The translations under genes and the position numbers were made by a program. A stretch of 44,842 bases of DNA from Xenococcaceae cyanobacterium MO_167.B27 (lineage in GTDB: Bacteria > Cyanobacteriota > Cyanobacteriia > Cyanobacteriales > Xenococcaceae), in NCBI GenBank assembly GCA_030065935.1, contig JASJCP010000055.1, positions 1 to 44,842 of the forward strand, in the 5' to 3' direction. Position 1 is the first letter of the stretch, and every line of letters begins with the position of its first letter. Under the pieces are notes generated by a model. That model saw only the letters and a list, made by a program, of their open reading frames with translations, was not told the origin of the DNA and made no database searches. This document shows, piece after piece, positions 28,240 through 37,288 of the stretch.

Positions 28240-28572
28240 TACCATTGGTGATGGTTTGTGGTAATATCATTGAATGCACGTACTCAACTACACTTATCGA
28301 CTCAAGCCAAGCGACCCCCAAGAAGAAATTATGAATTCTTGGTCTTGTCCAGAATGTAAGTATCGAGTAGATAGAGATATTGCCTCCCCTCAAGAACTTT
28401 GTAACAGAGGAATAGAAAAAGTAGCGCAGGGACTCTGCGGAAAGGAAACAGCCTATCAAATAGTCGATCTGTCGGGGGCGATGAGCCTAGATAAGTGGCT
28501 TGGGGTAGGAATGCCTAACAGTGATGTTGGGAAGCCTACGGTATAATCTTTGATTTACCCTAGGAGGATGTC
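28240..28572 (+). mobile_element. IS200/IS605-type non-autonomous remnant
   Basis: Contains an internally deleted tnpB flanked by hairpins: ACCAT/ATGGT at 28241-28255 on the left and CCTACGGTA/TACCCTAGG at 28535-28564 on the right. The right side, GGAAGCCTACGGTATAA to GGAGGATGTCA, has the layout of cyanobacterial IS605 right ends. No tnpA lies inside. The left boundary is uncertain. It directly abuts dppB and donates its ribosome-binding site. Confidence 0.6.
28274..28546 (+). pseudogene. Internally deleted tnpB (N- and C-termini fused in frame)
   Basis: The 90-codon frame starts like TnpB (MHVLNYTYRLKPSDPQEEIMNSW). It then passes directly to the C-terminal zinc-ribbon and tail (SCPECKYRVDRDIASPQELCNRGI ... 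GKPTV) of the same family. The whole RuvC-like core of about 300 residues is missing, but the frame is preserved across the junction. The C-P-E-C motif and the DRD motif remain; the other RuvC acidic residues are gone, so no nuclease activity is expected. Whether the short protein is made is unknown. Confidence 0.72.
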
Positions 28573-28579
28573 ACATATG
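28535..28579 (+). promoter_or_regulatory. Transposon-end hairpin overlapping the dppB ribosome-binding site
   Basis: The IS605-like right-end hairpin pairs 28535-28543 with 28556-28564 (8 of 9 bases). Its 3' arm overlaps AGGAGG at 28562-28567, which lies nine bases before the ATG at 28577. Folding of the hairpin could partly hide the Shine-Dalgarno sequence. An earlier ATG at 28568 touches the AGGAGG and cannot use it, which argues for 28577 as the true start. Confidence 0.6.
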
Positions 28580-29602
28580 TCCCGTTCCAAAGCGTTACAA
28601 TATTATGTCTTGGCTCGCTTGTTACTAGCACCCCTAATGCAGTTAACCATCGCAACTATCGTTTTTCTACTGTTGAGGGCTACTCCTGGTGATCCTGCTG
28701 ATGCAATTTTGGGTACTCGCGCCCCTGAAGCAGCAAAGGAAGCCTTGAGAGAGCAGTTAGGCTTAAATTTACCTCTTTGGCAACAATATTTTAACTATCT
28801 GGGGGATTTACTACATTTTGACCTTGGTAGCTCCCTAAGTAGTAGGGGTTTATCAGTGTGGAAGGTGATTCAAGATTATTTTCCTGCTACTGTAGAATTA
28901 ACCTTCTTTAGTATGATGGTAGCTGTGATTGTAGGGGTAAGTATTGGTGCGATCGCAGCTTCTAAGCCAGGGACGATTTTTGACGTTGGTGGGCGATTAT
29001 TCGGCATTATTACTTATTCTCTGCCGTTATTCTGGGTAGGAATGCTATTACAGCTAATTTTTGCTGTTCAGTTAGGTTGGTTTCCCCTAGGTACTCGTTT
29101 CCCTGTAAATATGGCTACACCACCTCACATTACCGGTTTATATACCGTTGATAGTCTGTTAACAGGAAATTGGGAACTATTATTTACTGCTTTATATTAT
29201 TTAGCCTTACCCAGTATGACTTTAGGCATTTTATTGAGTGGTATTTTTGAGCGTATTGTGAGAGTGAATCTGAAGCAAACTCTACAAGCAGAATATGTAG
29301 AAGCAGCTAGAGCTAGAGGCATACCAGAAATAACTATCTTATTCTCTCATGCGTTTAAAAATGCCTTAATTCCTGTAATTACAGTCTTAGGTCTTACCTT
29401 TGCTGCATTATTAGGAGGTGCAGTTTTAACAGAAGTAACCTTTTCTTGGCCTGGTTTAGGAAATCGCTTGTATGAGGCGATTTCACTGCGAGATTATCCT
29501 ACAGTACAGGGAATTATGGTCTTTTTCGGAATTATTGTGGTTTTTGCTAGTATTGCGATCGATGTAATTAATGCTTTTGTCGATCCTCGTATTCGATACT
29601 AG
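28577..29602 (+). CDS. dppB: ABC transporter permease, DppB/OppB type
   Basis: Inner-membrane permease of a dipeptide/oligopeptide/nickel-type ABC importer, about 341 residues. The N-terminal helix and RATPGDPADAILG segment are typical of DppB. Six membrane helices follow, with the EAA loop EYVEAARARGIPEITILFSHAFKNALIP that contacts the ATPase. The ending IDVINAFVDPRIRY is the usual DppB C-terminus. The matching DppC-type permease is 13 kb away at 42466, so the complex is encoded in scattered genes. Translation probably depends on an AGGAGG inherited from a transposon remnant. Confidence 0.92.
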   Translation: MSRSKALQYYVLARLLLAPLMQLTIATIVFLLLRATPGDPADAILGTRAPEAAKEALREQLGLNLPLWQQYFNYLGDLLHFDLGSSLSSRGLSVWKVIQDYFPATVELTFFSMMVAVIVGVSIGAIAASKPGTIFDVGGRLFGIITYSLPLFWVGMLLQLIFAVQLGWFPLGTRFPVNMATPPHITGLYTVDSLLTGNWELLFTALYYLALPSMTLGILLSGIFERIVRVNLKQTLQAEYVEAARARGIPEITILFSHAFKNALIPVITVLGLTFAALLGGAVLTEVTFSWPGLGNRLYEAISLRDYPTVQGIMVFFGIIVVFASIAIDVINAFVDPRIRY

Positions 29603-29604
29603 TT

Positions 29605-30165
29605 GGATGTCAATACACGGTAAATACGCGACGAGCGTGGTAGCCCCTCTCTTTTAAGTCGGGGTGGAAACGCGAGACGAGGGAATTTACTCCCCGCTCG
29701 TTCATTTAACTATGGTGAGGGTCATTAATGTATTCCTGAATTTTAGCTGTACTTACTTTTCCAGTAGTGTCATAAAAATAAGAGTGAGTCCATAAAGTAG
29801 GTAGTTTCAGCAAATGTGGAAATTCTTGTCTAAGATATCTACTAGAGCGACCTTTAAAAGCTTTAACTATTGAGTTGATAGGGGTTTTTGGGTCATGTTC
29901 AACTAAAACATGAACATGATTAGGAGCAATCTGCAACGCTTCTATTATCCAGCCTTTTTCACTTGCTACCTCGCTTAATATTTGACTTAATCTCAATTTA
30001 ACGTCTCCGACTAATACAGGCTTTCTTCTTTTAGGTATCCATATTAAATGAACAGTAGCTGAACCTAAAGAGTGCTTGTTATGCCTGTACTGTCGAGCAT
30101 CTTTTTTCATGAATTTATATGTATAAGGCTTTTATCTATATACAAATTCATTATACTAATCAAAG
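29605..30165 (-). mobile_element. IS200-like element with tnpA only
   Basis: A Y1 transposase gene is flanked by structured ends. Upstream of its start (30111-30149) GAATTT...AAATTC forms an imperfect long hairpin abutting the ATG, as in IS200 left ends, where such a hairpin limits translation. Downstream (29610-29705) are inverted pairs GTAAAT/ATTTAC, ACGAGCG/CGCTCGT and CCCC/GGGG. Exact cleavage sites were not determined. No tnpB is linked. Confidence 0.65.
29706..30110 (-). CDS. tnpA: IS200/IS605-family transposase TnpA (Y1, HUH)
   Basis: Single-strand 'peel-and-paste' transposase, 134 residues. It starts KKDARQYRHNKHSLG and contains HLIWIPKRRKPVL typical of IS200 TnpA. The metal-binding HUH motif is in APNHVHVLVE (His-Val-His, about residues 64-66). 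The nucleophilic Tyr is in TAKIQEYINDPHH near residue 127. Length and all catalytic elements are normal, so the gene could be active. It lies between dppB and a small zinc-finger gene. Confidence 0.93.
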   Translation of the reverse strand: MKKDARQYRHNKHSLGSATVHLIWIPKRRKPVLVGDVKLRLSQILSEVASEKGWIIEALQIAPNHVHVLVEHDPKTPINSIVKAFKGRSSRYLRQEFPHLLKLPTLWTHSYFYDTTGKVSTAKIQEYINDPHHS

Positions 30166-30185
30166 TTAAATCTCAATAAAAAGCG

Positions 30186-30380
30186 ATGGCGAATCAAACT
30201 CCTTGTCACTATTGCGACGGTAAAGGTTACATTGATATTAGGGATTGTGTAGGCGATATTCAACGTTTTGAAAATTGCTCGTTTTGCGGTGGAACAGGTT
30301 TTTTGCAAAATGAAACAAAATCAGAAGACAACAAAAACAATCCCAAATATGTCAATAAAAGCAATGTTCAATTTGAGTGA
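30186..30380 (+). CDS. Small DnaJ-type zinc-finger protein
   Basis: A 64-residue protein with exactly two CxxCxGxG motifs: CHYCDGKGYI (about residue 7) and CSFCGGTGFL (about residue 31), the two halves of one DnaJ central-domain zinc site. There is no J domain and no substrate-binding domain; the tail is hydrophilic and Asn/Lys-rich. Stand-alone zinc-finger proteins of this kind occur in cyanobacteria and, as BSD2, in plastids, where BSD2 assists Rubisco assembly. Any similar role here is only a suggestion. Start ATG at 30186 is directly after the IS200-like element. Confidence 0.65.
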   Translation: MANQTPCHYCDGKGYIDIRDCVGDIQRFENCSFCGGTGFLQNETKSEDNKNNPKYVNKSNVQFE

Positions 30381-30390
30381 TAGTTGATTT

Positions 30391-30441
30391 AGATAGTTAG
30401 TGGTTAGTGGTTAGTGGTTAGTAATTAGTAGTTAGTAGTTG
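30391..30441. repeat. Tandem heptamer repeat TAGTGGT/TAGTAGT
   Basis: Direct repeats of a seven-base unit (about seven copies, degenerate at the right) between two convergent genes. The unit is the complement of that at 2868-2916. Confidence 0.7.
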
Positions 30442-30454
30442 ATAATTGACCTAC

Positions 30455-30916
30455 TTAAGTTGTTTTATCTCTAGCTAATCTAACCAAAACATAGCCTATA
30501 GATAGACAGAGAGTGGCAATTCCCAGAGCCATTAAGTCATTACTGGACTTTTTATCTAAGTCAAAAATAATAATTTTTCGGGCTACAGCAATTAAGGAAG
30601 TTGTTAAGACTAGCTCCAGTTGGATTACTTGTTTTTTGAGATAGGCGGTAATATTTTCTAGTAATTCTAAAGCAATTAGTATATTGAGAAATAAGCCAAA
30701 AAGCTCGATTAACTTTTTATTATAAAGTCCTGCTAGTTTTTCAGTAAAAATATCTAGCCCTAAGAACCAAATTAAGTCTGCTAAAGCTAATAGAATAATT
30801 ATTACTAGTGCTAGGGATAAAATTTTAGCTACTATATTTTCTCCCCAATGTACTAATTTAAGAAAATTCTCGTCTTTCTGGAGTTGCCAGATTTTTTTTA
30901 AAGGATTTTTCATCAC
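30455..30916 (-). CDS. PsiE-like (phosphate-starvation-inducible E family) membrane protein
   Basis: A 153-residue integral membrane protein with about four hydrophobic segments (about residues 30-50, 68-86, 98-112, 128-147). The pattern LFGLFLNILIALELLENITAYL and VARKIIIFDLDKKSS matches the PsiE family (often annotated PsiE or DUF2670-like). The biochemical function is unknown; E. coli psiE is controlled by phosphate and cAMP, but no Pho box was identified here. Downstream of the vWA gene on the same strand, with about 275 bases between. Confidence 0.78.
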   Translation of the reverse strand: MMKNPLKKIWQLQKDENFLKLVHWGENIVAKILSLALVIIILLALADLIWFLGLDIFTEKLAGLYNKKLIELFGLFLNILIALELLENITAYLKKQVIQLELVLTTSLIAVARKIIIFDLDKKSSNDLMALGIATLCLSIGYVLVRLARDKTT

Positions 30917-30945
30917 ATAATTTTCATCATTTTCATTACACTTAA

Positions 30946-31060
30946 TGTTCTGTCAGTCTTTAATTGATGGATTGAGTTTGAGATGGTGATATTATACTCG
31001 CATCAGACCCGAAGATATTTAATTATTGAGTTGACACATCATTTTTAAATTGACAGAACA
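30946..31060. repeat. MITE-like unit with 10-bp perfect inverted ends
   Basis: TGTTCTGTCA at 30946-30955 and TGACAGAACA at 31051-31060 are exact inverted copies, 115 bases end to end, in the spacer between the PsiE-like and vWA genes. The interior is AT-rich and non-coding, with a TTGACA at about 31031. No target duplication is obvious. Confidence 0.45.
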
Positions 31061-31192
31061 CTAATAAGTGGAGCAACCTAATAGAGGTTATTAAATTGAG
31101 AAGTTACAAATCTCAACTGGTTCAATAATTGATAATTATTCATTGATAACAATCTCTATATTACTTATTACTTATTACTTATTACTTATCCC

Positions 31193-32437
31193 CTATAAAT
31201 CTTGTAAAATTTTCTTGGAAGCCAAGCGAGTTTTTTTATGTTCTTGTGGAGAAAGTTCCGCCCCTGTTTGTAGTTTAGTAGCACTATTTTGCAATATTGT
31301 TGCTCCTGAATCATCTCCTAGTTGTAAAGCAGTGTTAGCTGCAGTTTGTAACATTGCTATTGCACCCTGGAGATCGCCTTGTGAGAGTTTGGCTTCAGCA
31401 ATTTGAGTTTGACGATATTTAGCCAAAGTTAAGACTGATTTTTGGACTTGTTGGTTAACCTCTGATTCATAGTCCATTTGAGCCTCTATATATACAGGAA
31501 CAGGAAGAGACTGTAAATTAGTTTGACCAAGAGCAGGGTCGTCATAAATAATTTTTACTGTGGCAATAGAATGTTCCCCTGGTGGTAGTTGATTGATGTA
31601 GAGATTGACTAAAATCACTTTGGCAGGATTAGTCATTAAATCTCCTAGACGTAGTTCTAAAAAGTTTCCTTTAGGAGTTACGGGTATTTCTACAGTTTCA
31701 GGAAAGACTTGAGCAACGGGTTTAAATTCTGCTAGTCTCACTCCTGGGGTTAATTCCATAGTAAGGCGGGCACTAGTTAAACCGACAGATTGCAGACGCG
31801 CTAGAAGTTTATGAAATTCTTGGCTTGCGGTTTCAGGCTTTTCAATATAAGTTAGACTGCCGTTAGCAAGATCTGCAATACTTTCTAAGATATCTTCATT
31901 CCAATTTTCGCCAAAACCCAAGGTATTAATGGTAATGCTATATTCTGAGGCTAGCTGTGCTACTTTAAGACAACGCTGATTACTACCATGTTCGTTTTCT
32001 CCATCCGTTAGTAGAAAAATCTGAGAGACAGTATTGCGTCTTCCCCTAGCTACTTCTTTAATGCCCAATTTCATCCCTTGATCGAGAGCAGTACCCCCAT
32101 CTGCTACTAAATTGTTAATTTTTTGCTCAATCTCACTAATATTTTGAACCAATTGATTATTGACTATGGTGGTTGCTTTATGATTAAACACTACTACAGA
32201 AATATGATCCCCTGGATGCAATTCTTTAATAATGGCAATAGCTGCTTGTTTTACTATTTCTAGGGGTTGACCAGCCATTGAGCCACTAATATCTAGTACT
32301 AAACACAGATTTAAAGTCAAATCTCGTTCTTCCTCTGTTTTAACTGCGGATAAAGTTAAAGAAAGTTGACGTTGACTGTTTCTGACTTGAGCATTAATAT
32401 GGGGATCGCTTAAATCGGGTTTTATTTTGACTTTCAT
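31193..32437 (-). CDS. von Willebrand factor type A domain protein
   Basis: A 414-residue protein with an N-terminal vWA domain (about residues 42-225). The MIDAS metal site is intact: DISGSM (Asp49, Ser51, Ser53), the Thr in DGGTALDQG, and the Asp in LLTDGENEHGS. Residues 230-330 form a beta-rich region (ELTPGVRLAEF ... LEVRLGD-like). The C-terminal part (about 335-410) is helical and Gln/Ala-rich (AKLSQGDLQGAIAMLQTAANTA), TPR-like. No signal peptide, so probably cytoplasmic. In cyanobacteria such proteins are annotated only as VWA-domain; partners are unknown. Its last segment is next to short ATTACTT repeats. Confidence 0.88.
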   Translation of the reverse strand: MKVKIKPDLSDPHINAQVRNSQRQLSLTLSAVKTEEERDLTLNLCLVLDISGSMAGQPLEIVKQAAIAIIKELHPGDHISVVVFNHKATTIVNNQLVQNISEIEQKINNLVADGGTALDQGMKLGIKEVARGRRNTVSQIFLLTDGENEHGSNQRCLKVAQLASEYSITINTLGFGENWNEDILESIADLANGSLTYIEKPETASQEFHKLLARLQSVGLTSARLTMELTPGVRLAEFKPVAQVFPETVEIPVTPKGNFLELRLGDLMTNPAKVILVNLYINQLPPGEHSIATVKIIYDDPALGQTNLQSLPVPVYIEAQMDYESEVNQQVQKSVLTLAKYRQTQIAEAKLSQGDLQGAIAMLQTAANTALQLGDDSGATILQNSATKLQTGAELSPQEHKKTRLASKKILQDL

Positions 32438-32512
32438 CGGGAATAGAGAAAATAATTAATGCTGGATGCTGACATAAAATTTACCAGCAAACAGCTATTA
32501 ATAAATAAAAAT

Positions 32513-33304
32513 CTATTCTATGTCGATAGTAGTAGGTGCAGAGTCATTACTTTTGGGAGTGCTAGAACCTTGACGGTAGTCTGCGTACAGGCGATCGCGC
32601 CAGGTAAAAAATGGCTCAAATGCAGTATTATCAGCTAACCCAGGAATTCCTTTTCCTTTGAGTTGTTCGGGAATATTCAGATAAGAGCCTTCAGGGAATT
32701 TTAATACAATACTTAATCCTGCTACAGTCAAATCTGCCAAAGTAGGAGCATCCCCCACTAAATAGGGTTGGTTTTCTAAGATCAAGCTTAAAGCTTCTAA
32801 ATCTTGTTTGAGTCCTTTGTTAGCTTCCTTAACAGCATCACCACCAAAACCGACACCCATTCCTAGAACATCTAATAATTCTCCAGGGATTGCACCTACT
32901 AAGTTTTTTAATAGATCGGGGGTTTCTCTAGGTAATACCGAAGTGCGAAAACTTTGATTTTGATTCAGTGCGCCGATAAAAGCTTTGCGCCCTTTGATTC
33001 CAATAGATTCATCCGCCCATTCTTCCATTAACAAACATTGTCCCCTGGCGATGGGGTCTTCTGGTAATAGGGGTCTGTCTGGATACTTGCGGTCTAGATA
33101 AAAGGCAATTTCTGTAGAATCCGCAATATAAGTATTACCATCTTTGAGAACAGGTACTTGTCCGCTACCAGATTTTTGTAAGAGTTCGACTTGTCCTACC
33201 CCTGGAGTAACTTCAATTTTGCGATACTCTAGTCCTTTGTAATCCAGAATTAGACGTACTTTTTCTGAATATTGAGATAATTCAAATTGATATAACTCCA
33301 GCAT
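32513..33304 (-). CDS. Glutathione S-transferase family protein
   Basis: A 263-residue GST-fold protein. The thioredoxin-like N-terminal domain (about residues 1-78) starts MLELYQFELSQYSEKVRLIL (Ser10/Ser13 candidates for glutathione activation) and includes GQVPVLKDG and the glutathione-binding ADSTEIAFYL. The helical C-terminal domain (about 90-230) has the conserved LVGDAPTLADLTVAGL (N-capping box). An extra Ser/Pro/Asp-rich tail follows. It lies between the Rieske oxygenase and the vWA gene on the same strand; gaps of 64 and 76 bases make cotranscription plausible. Confidence 0.88.
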   Translation of the reverse strand: MLELYQFELSQYSEKVRLILDYKGLEYRKIEVTPGVGQVELLQKSGSGQVPVLKDGNTYIADSTEIAFYLDRKYPDRPLLPEDPIARGQCLLMEEWADESIGIKGRKAFIGALNQNQSFRTSVLPRETPDLLKNLVGAIPGELLDVLGMGVGFGGDAVKEANKGLKQDLEALSLILENQPYLVGDAPTLADLTVAGLSIVLKFPEGSYLNIPEQLKGKGIPGLADNTAFEPFFTWRDRLYADYRQGSSTPKSNDSAPTTIDIE

Positions 33305-33367
33305 TCACTTGCCTCTATTTGTGTCTGAACCAACAATTGCTAATTTACTGTAAATTTACAGAGACAG

Positions 33368-34967
33368 CTAATTATTGCGTGAATGATCAAATTCATAAAC
33401 AAAAAACAGCCGACTTAACTCTTTCAATAAGTAGCCTATAATTGCTAGAATAACTGATACTGCGATCGCAATCCAGAATCCAGTTGGAGGTAAGACTTGG
33501 AAGGGAGATATATTAATCGCATCTACAGTGGTTGCTATTTTAAATGCTACAGCCCGCTCATCAATAACTATTCCTATCAATAAACAGACCAAAGCACCCA
33601 CATAACTTAATACTGTAAGACGATTGATTCTTTTCAGAGCATTTTGACAAACAACACAATCTTTAGTATGAGTGTTCCACACATCAAAAAGTTGCCGTTT
33701 ATCTGACTCTGCATTAGGAAGTTGAGCATTACATTTTAAATCCCAAGGGATGTTAGCTCCTGCTCTTGTTTTAAACCACTGACGAAAGGTTATGACCATT
33801 TTGTCTTGAGGATTGGGGGTATAAACTGCACCGAGCCATTTTTGCTGTTGTCGTCGAGCCAAGATTTTCTCTTGGTAGTGAAGGAATACTAAGTCTTGAT
33901 GCAAAAATAGTGAACCCAAGACATGACCCAACCAAGTTGGCATTGGTAACGCAAAAAATCCTAACCCTTTTGGTGTTTTTCCTGCTTCATTCTTGACTAA
34001 CACCTGACAACCAATATGACGACACCAGCCAGGACGAGTAGGAATGGCATATAAGGCTAAGATTAATTTTCCACCATCTTTAGGGACTTGCGCTTTATTA
34101 AAATACCAGCCTTTTAACTAATTCATTTAATTGTTAGGCTCTTACTGCTAACTGATGAAGGCTGGTATTTTAATTTTTTGCTCCTTCCTTATAGGAGGTA
34201 ACAATTCTCATATGACACGGAGGTTGAAAGTCATGGACTGCTTCAGCTATGGTTTCACTGGTGGTGGTAACGGCAAAGGAAAATCCTTCTTGAGTGGATA
34301 TCTTCCTAAGACGAGGCATATCGTAATACTTGGCATCTTCATAACGACTACCCATAATACCGTGATGGGAGACGGGTACGTGAGCAGGATCAGAAACATT
34401 TTCCATGAAAAAGTCCCACCCACAAGGCAAGTCGCGAATATTCCAAAATAGCTTCACTACTCTATCGGAACTCGATTCTAGTTCGGGAATTAAACGAGGT
34501 TTTCTTAACTGACTTTCTTGTTTAGCTTGAGTTCCCGATTCTGCCCATACCCATATTAAACCCTGGTGTTCCTCAGTTGGATAGGCAACAGCACAGGATT
34601 TAGGATTCGAGCAGTGTTTAACTTCAGCCTGCTTATCTTGGGATTGAGGAATACTTACACAATTTCCTTCAGCATCAAAACGCCAAGCGTGATAGGCACA
34701 TAACAAAGTTCCATCGGACTCAACACGCCCTTCAGAAAGAGGAGCTAATCTATGGGGACAAAAATCTTCAAAACAACGCCATTTACCAGACCCGTCTCGC
34801 CATAACACCAACTCTTTACCAAGTAACTGTATTCCATGAGGACGAGATGGAGCGAGGAATTCAACAACGGCTACTGGATACCACTGCTTTCTCCATTGAA
34901 ATGTCTTTTCTTGTCTAAGCTGTTGTACTTCTTCGCTTGAGTGAGCAACAGTTTCTTTTATAGTCAT
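33368..34967 (-). pseudogene. PaO/Lls1-like Rieske oxygenase gene split by a 78-bp MITE
   Basis: Homologue of the plant pheophorbide a oxygenase/Tic55 family, which in cyanobacteria is a membrane-bound Rieske protein. The upstream part (34967-34170, 265 residues) has the Rieske ligands CPHRLAPL (Cys70, His72) and CAYHAWRF (Cys90, His93), and the mononuclear-iron motif NVSDPAHVPVSHHG (Asn190, Asp193, His196, His201). The downstream part continues at about 34096 in another frame with AQVPKDGGKLILALYAIPTRPGW, then the family CxxC (DCVVCQNALK) and two C-terminal membrane helices. The break coincides with the inverted-repeat insert at 34097-34174. Removing the insert plus 4 bases rejoins GCA AAA GCG CAA in one frame. 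Function of the separate halves is doubtful. Confidence 0.87.
34097..34174. mobile_element. 78-bp MITE with 17-bp perfect inverted ends
   Basis: ATTAAAATACCAGCCTT at 34097-34113 is the exact reverse complement of 34158-34174. The 78-base unit sits inside the PaO-like Rieske gene. Flanking bases, read on the gene strand, are AAAA before and AAAG after, so a 3- or 4-base target duplication is compatible but one base is off. The insert introduces an immediate stop in the oxygenase frame. It has no coding capacity; the parent transposase is not in the window. Confidence 0.82.
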
Positions 34968-35131
34968 TTCAAATAAAAATGAAACAATTTTCGCTGTTCA
35001 AAGACAAGTCATAGCAAAAATGCTTTGTCTCAAACTTAATTAAAATGACTATAAGTTAGCTAAATTGGCTTCAATAGTCATATTTTTGGGGAATACTTTT
35101 TTAAAACAATAACGTTTTATTAGATTTCAAG

Positions 35132-36643
35132 TTAAAGTTTGAGGTCTGTAGCAATGCGATGACCACAACTCATACCAGAAAAAGCAACTGCATTTAAGCC
35201 TTGACCAGGAAAGGTGCTATCCCCTACACAATATAACCCAGGAATCTCTGTACAATTAAAAGGCATTCTGAGTAAACCAGCTAACTTACGTCGAGGTATG
35301 GGACCATAAGTACCATCTTCTCGACCCAGGAAACGCCGATGGGTACGGGGTGTACCTACTTCTTGATAGTCTAGGGCCGATGTGAGTCCTGAGAAAATAG
35401 CTTCTAAACGGTTAATTAAGTTTTCTGCTGCGAGTTCTTTTTTCTCTTGATATTCTTTGGGTGATAAATTTTTCCACTCAGCAATGTTACTAGGGGTAAA
35501 GGTGTGAATAATATGATGTCCTGGGGGTGCAAGACTGGGGTCTAAGATGGTGGGGATAGAAACAAAGATTGTCCCTGCGCTGATTTCCATCTTGTTCCAG
35601 TCTTCTAGTAAGATATGATGACATTCTGTATCAGGAGGTATGATATCCTCTCTAACTCCTAGATGCAGACTCAGGAAACTAGGGGATTTTTGATATCTGT
35701 TGCGCCACTTTTGTTCTTTTGGGGGGAGATTTTCGGGAGCTAGAAGTTTATCAAAGGTGTCCCACCGTGTAGCATTAGAAACAATCCTTTTGGCGCGATA
35801 TTCTTCCCCTGTAGCTAGTTTGACTCCTACTGCTTTCCCTGCTTCTAAAATGATTTTGGTGACTCTGGCTTTATATTTGATTTCTCCGCCGTAATTGTTT
35901 AATCCTGTAACTAGTTTTTGGGCAATGTTTCCCACCCCTCCTTTAGGATAACGCACTCCTCCATAATGGCGATCGCTGAATACCATTCCTGCATTAATCA
36001 TGGGAGTATGGGAAGCTGGCATTACTGACCAACAGTAACACTCTAAGTCAATAAATTTCAGAAGTATGGGGTCTTTAATATAACGTTGGGCAATATCTCC
36101 TGTATTCTGGGGTAAGTATTGGGCTAAACCTAAACAACTGAGAGGATGCTGTAAGAAAGTCCTCATTAAGTAACGGGGTTCTTCTAAAGACAGCAAATCC
36201 ATAGAATTGAGATAATTAAAGACTTTCTGGCATTCATCATAAAAGCGACGAATTCCTTTTGCTTCTTGGGGAAATAAATTTATCAGTTCTTGCAAGAATT
36301 TCTCATATTGGTAGTGAACTTTAAGTTCTACTCCTTCTGGTAAGTGATAATGAATTTGTACGGGGTCGGGGATGGTTTCTAGATTCATTCCTACTGCTGC
36401 TAAAGCTTTAGTAAGTAAGTTGGTTGTTCCCTTCTCCCCAAAACCAAAAATCATCGATGCGCCAACATCAAACTTATATCCTTCCCGTTGAAAATATCCC
36501 GCACTACCCCCAGGAATTATATATCTTTCTAATACTAGAACTTTTGCCCCTTTGGCTGCTAGTTGAGTAGCTGTTACTAAACCCCCAATACCAGAGCCAA
36601 TGACTATTACGTCATAATCTCTACGAGTTGTTACCGCTTCCAT
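35132..36643 (-). CDS. crtH: Carotenoid cis-trans isomerase CrtH (prolycopene isomerase)
   Basis: Converts poly-cis lycopene to all-trans lycopene with FAD, upstream of the carotenoid cyclases. 503 residues, a normal CRTISO length. The N-terminal dinucleotide fold is [20 protein letters not shown] (about residues 10-30), followed by [14 protein letters not shown] and [13 protein letters not shown]. Further family segments are [22 protein letters not shown] and RYPKGG. The C-terminal FAD-binding motif is [21 protein letters not shown]. CrtISO-type length and motifs separate it from CrtI/CrtP/CrtQ. Monocistronic; the Rieske gene follows after 164 bases. Confidence 0.94.
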   Translation of the reverse strand: MEAVTTRRDYDVIVIGSGIGGLVTATQLAAKGAKVLVLERYIIPGGSAGYFQREGYKFDVGASMIFGFGEKGTTNLLTKALAAVGMNLETIPDPVQIHYHLPEGVELKVHYQYEKFLQELINLFPQEAKGIRRFYDECQKVFNYLNSMDLLSLEEPRYLMRTFLQHPLSCLGLAQYLPQNTGDIAQRYIKDPILLKFIDLECYCWSVMPASHTPMINAGMVFSDRHYGGVRYPKGGVGNIAQKLVTGLNNYGGEIKYKARVTKIILEAGKAVGVKLATGEEYRAKRIVSNATRWDTFDKLLAPENLPPKEQKWRNRYQKSPSFLSLHLGVREDIIPPDTECHHILLEDWNKMEISAGTIFVSIPTILDPSLAPPGHHIIHTFTPSNIAEWKNLSPKEYQEKKELAAENLINRLEAIFSGLTSALDYQEVGTPRTHRRFLGREDGTYGPIPRRKLAGLLRMPFNCTEIPGLYCVGDSTFPGQGLNAVAFSGMSCGHRIATDLKL

Positions 36644-37288
36644 TAATTTAATTTTGTCTAAAAATCTCTAAATGTTTAGTCTATCGCTAAAAAAAAACAG
36701 GGGAGTCGCTTTATCTGTCCTTAGCGACCTTGCCTGCCGATTCCTTGAGAGGAGAACACATAAGATTAGTATATACTTTATTAGTAATTTTTTGCAATAG
36801 TTATTGAAAATAAATTTTGATAATTTTTCTAGATAAATAGTTATGTCTAGGTTTTTAGTAGGTGGCTAAGGAATAGGGATTGGTGATTAGGGATTAGGGA
36901 TTAGGAGAGTCAATCATTCTAATATGATTTCCCTTTAAGCTTGCTACAGATGATTGACGGGGGGACGCTCCAGACACGGTGATTGATCTATTGCATAGTT
37001 AAAGTGATTTGATATAACAATTATTCCCAGTCCCCATTCCCCATTCCCTAGTCGCCATACCCTACACCCCACACCCTATTCCCCACACCCCAGTCCCTCA
37101 AATTAATTTCTGTAAATAAGAAGGTATCTATTTGCTATTCTCAGGGAAATTTCATTTGTATTGCTTTAAATAGGTATAGTCTGGAACAAGTTAAATTGTA
37201 GAGGGCTAATCTGTTCAAACGATATAGTTATCTCTATAATGAACCAGGACAATTGTGAAAACCGATAGGAAAAAGGATTGAGTTATTC
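36644..37288. other. crtH-arsM intergenic region with repeats and possible promoters
   Basis: About 645 bases, no gene. A hairpin GTCGCT/AGCGAC lies at about 36706-36729 upstream of crtH. GGATTAG-type heptamers repeat at 36868-36905, and CCCCATT/CCCCACA-type repeats at 37021-37100. A TATAAT at 37235-37240 ahead of arsM, with TTCAAA 15 bases upstream, is a plausible promoter. No clear ArsR/SmtB operator palindrome was recognised. Confidence 0.5.
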
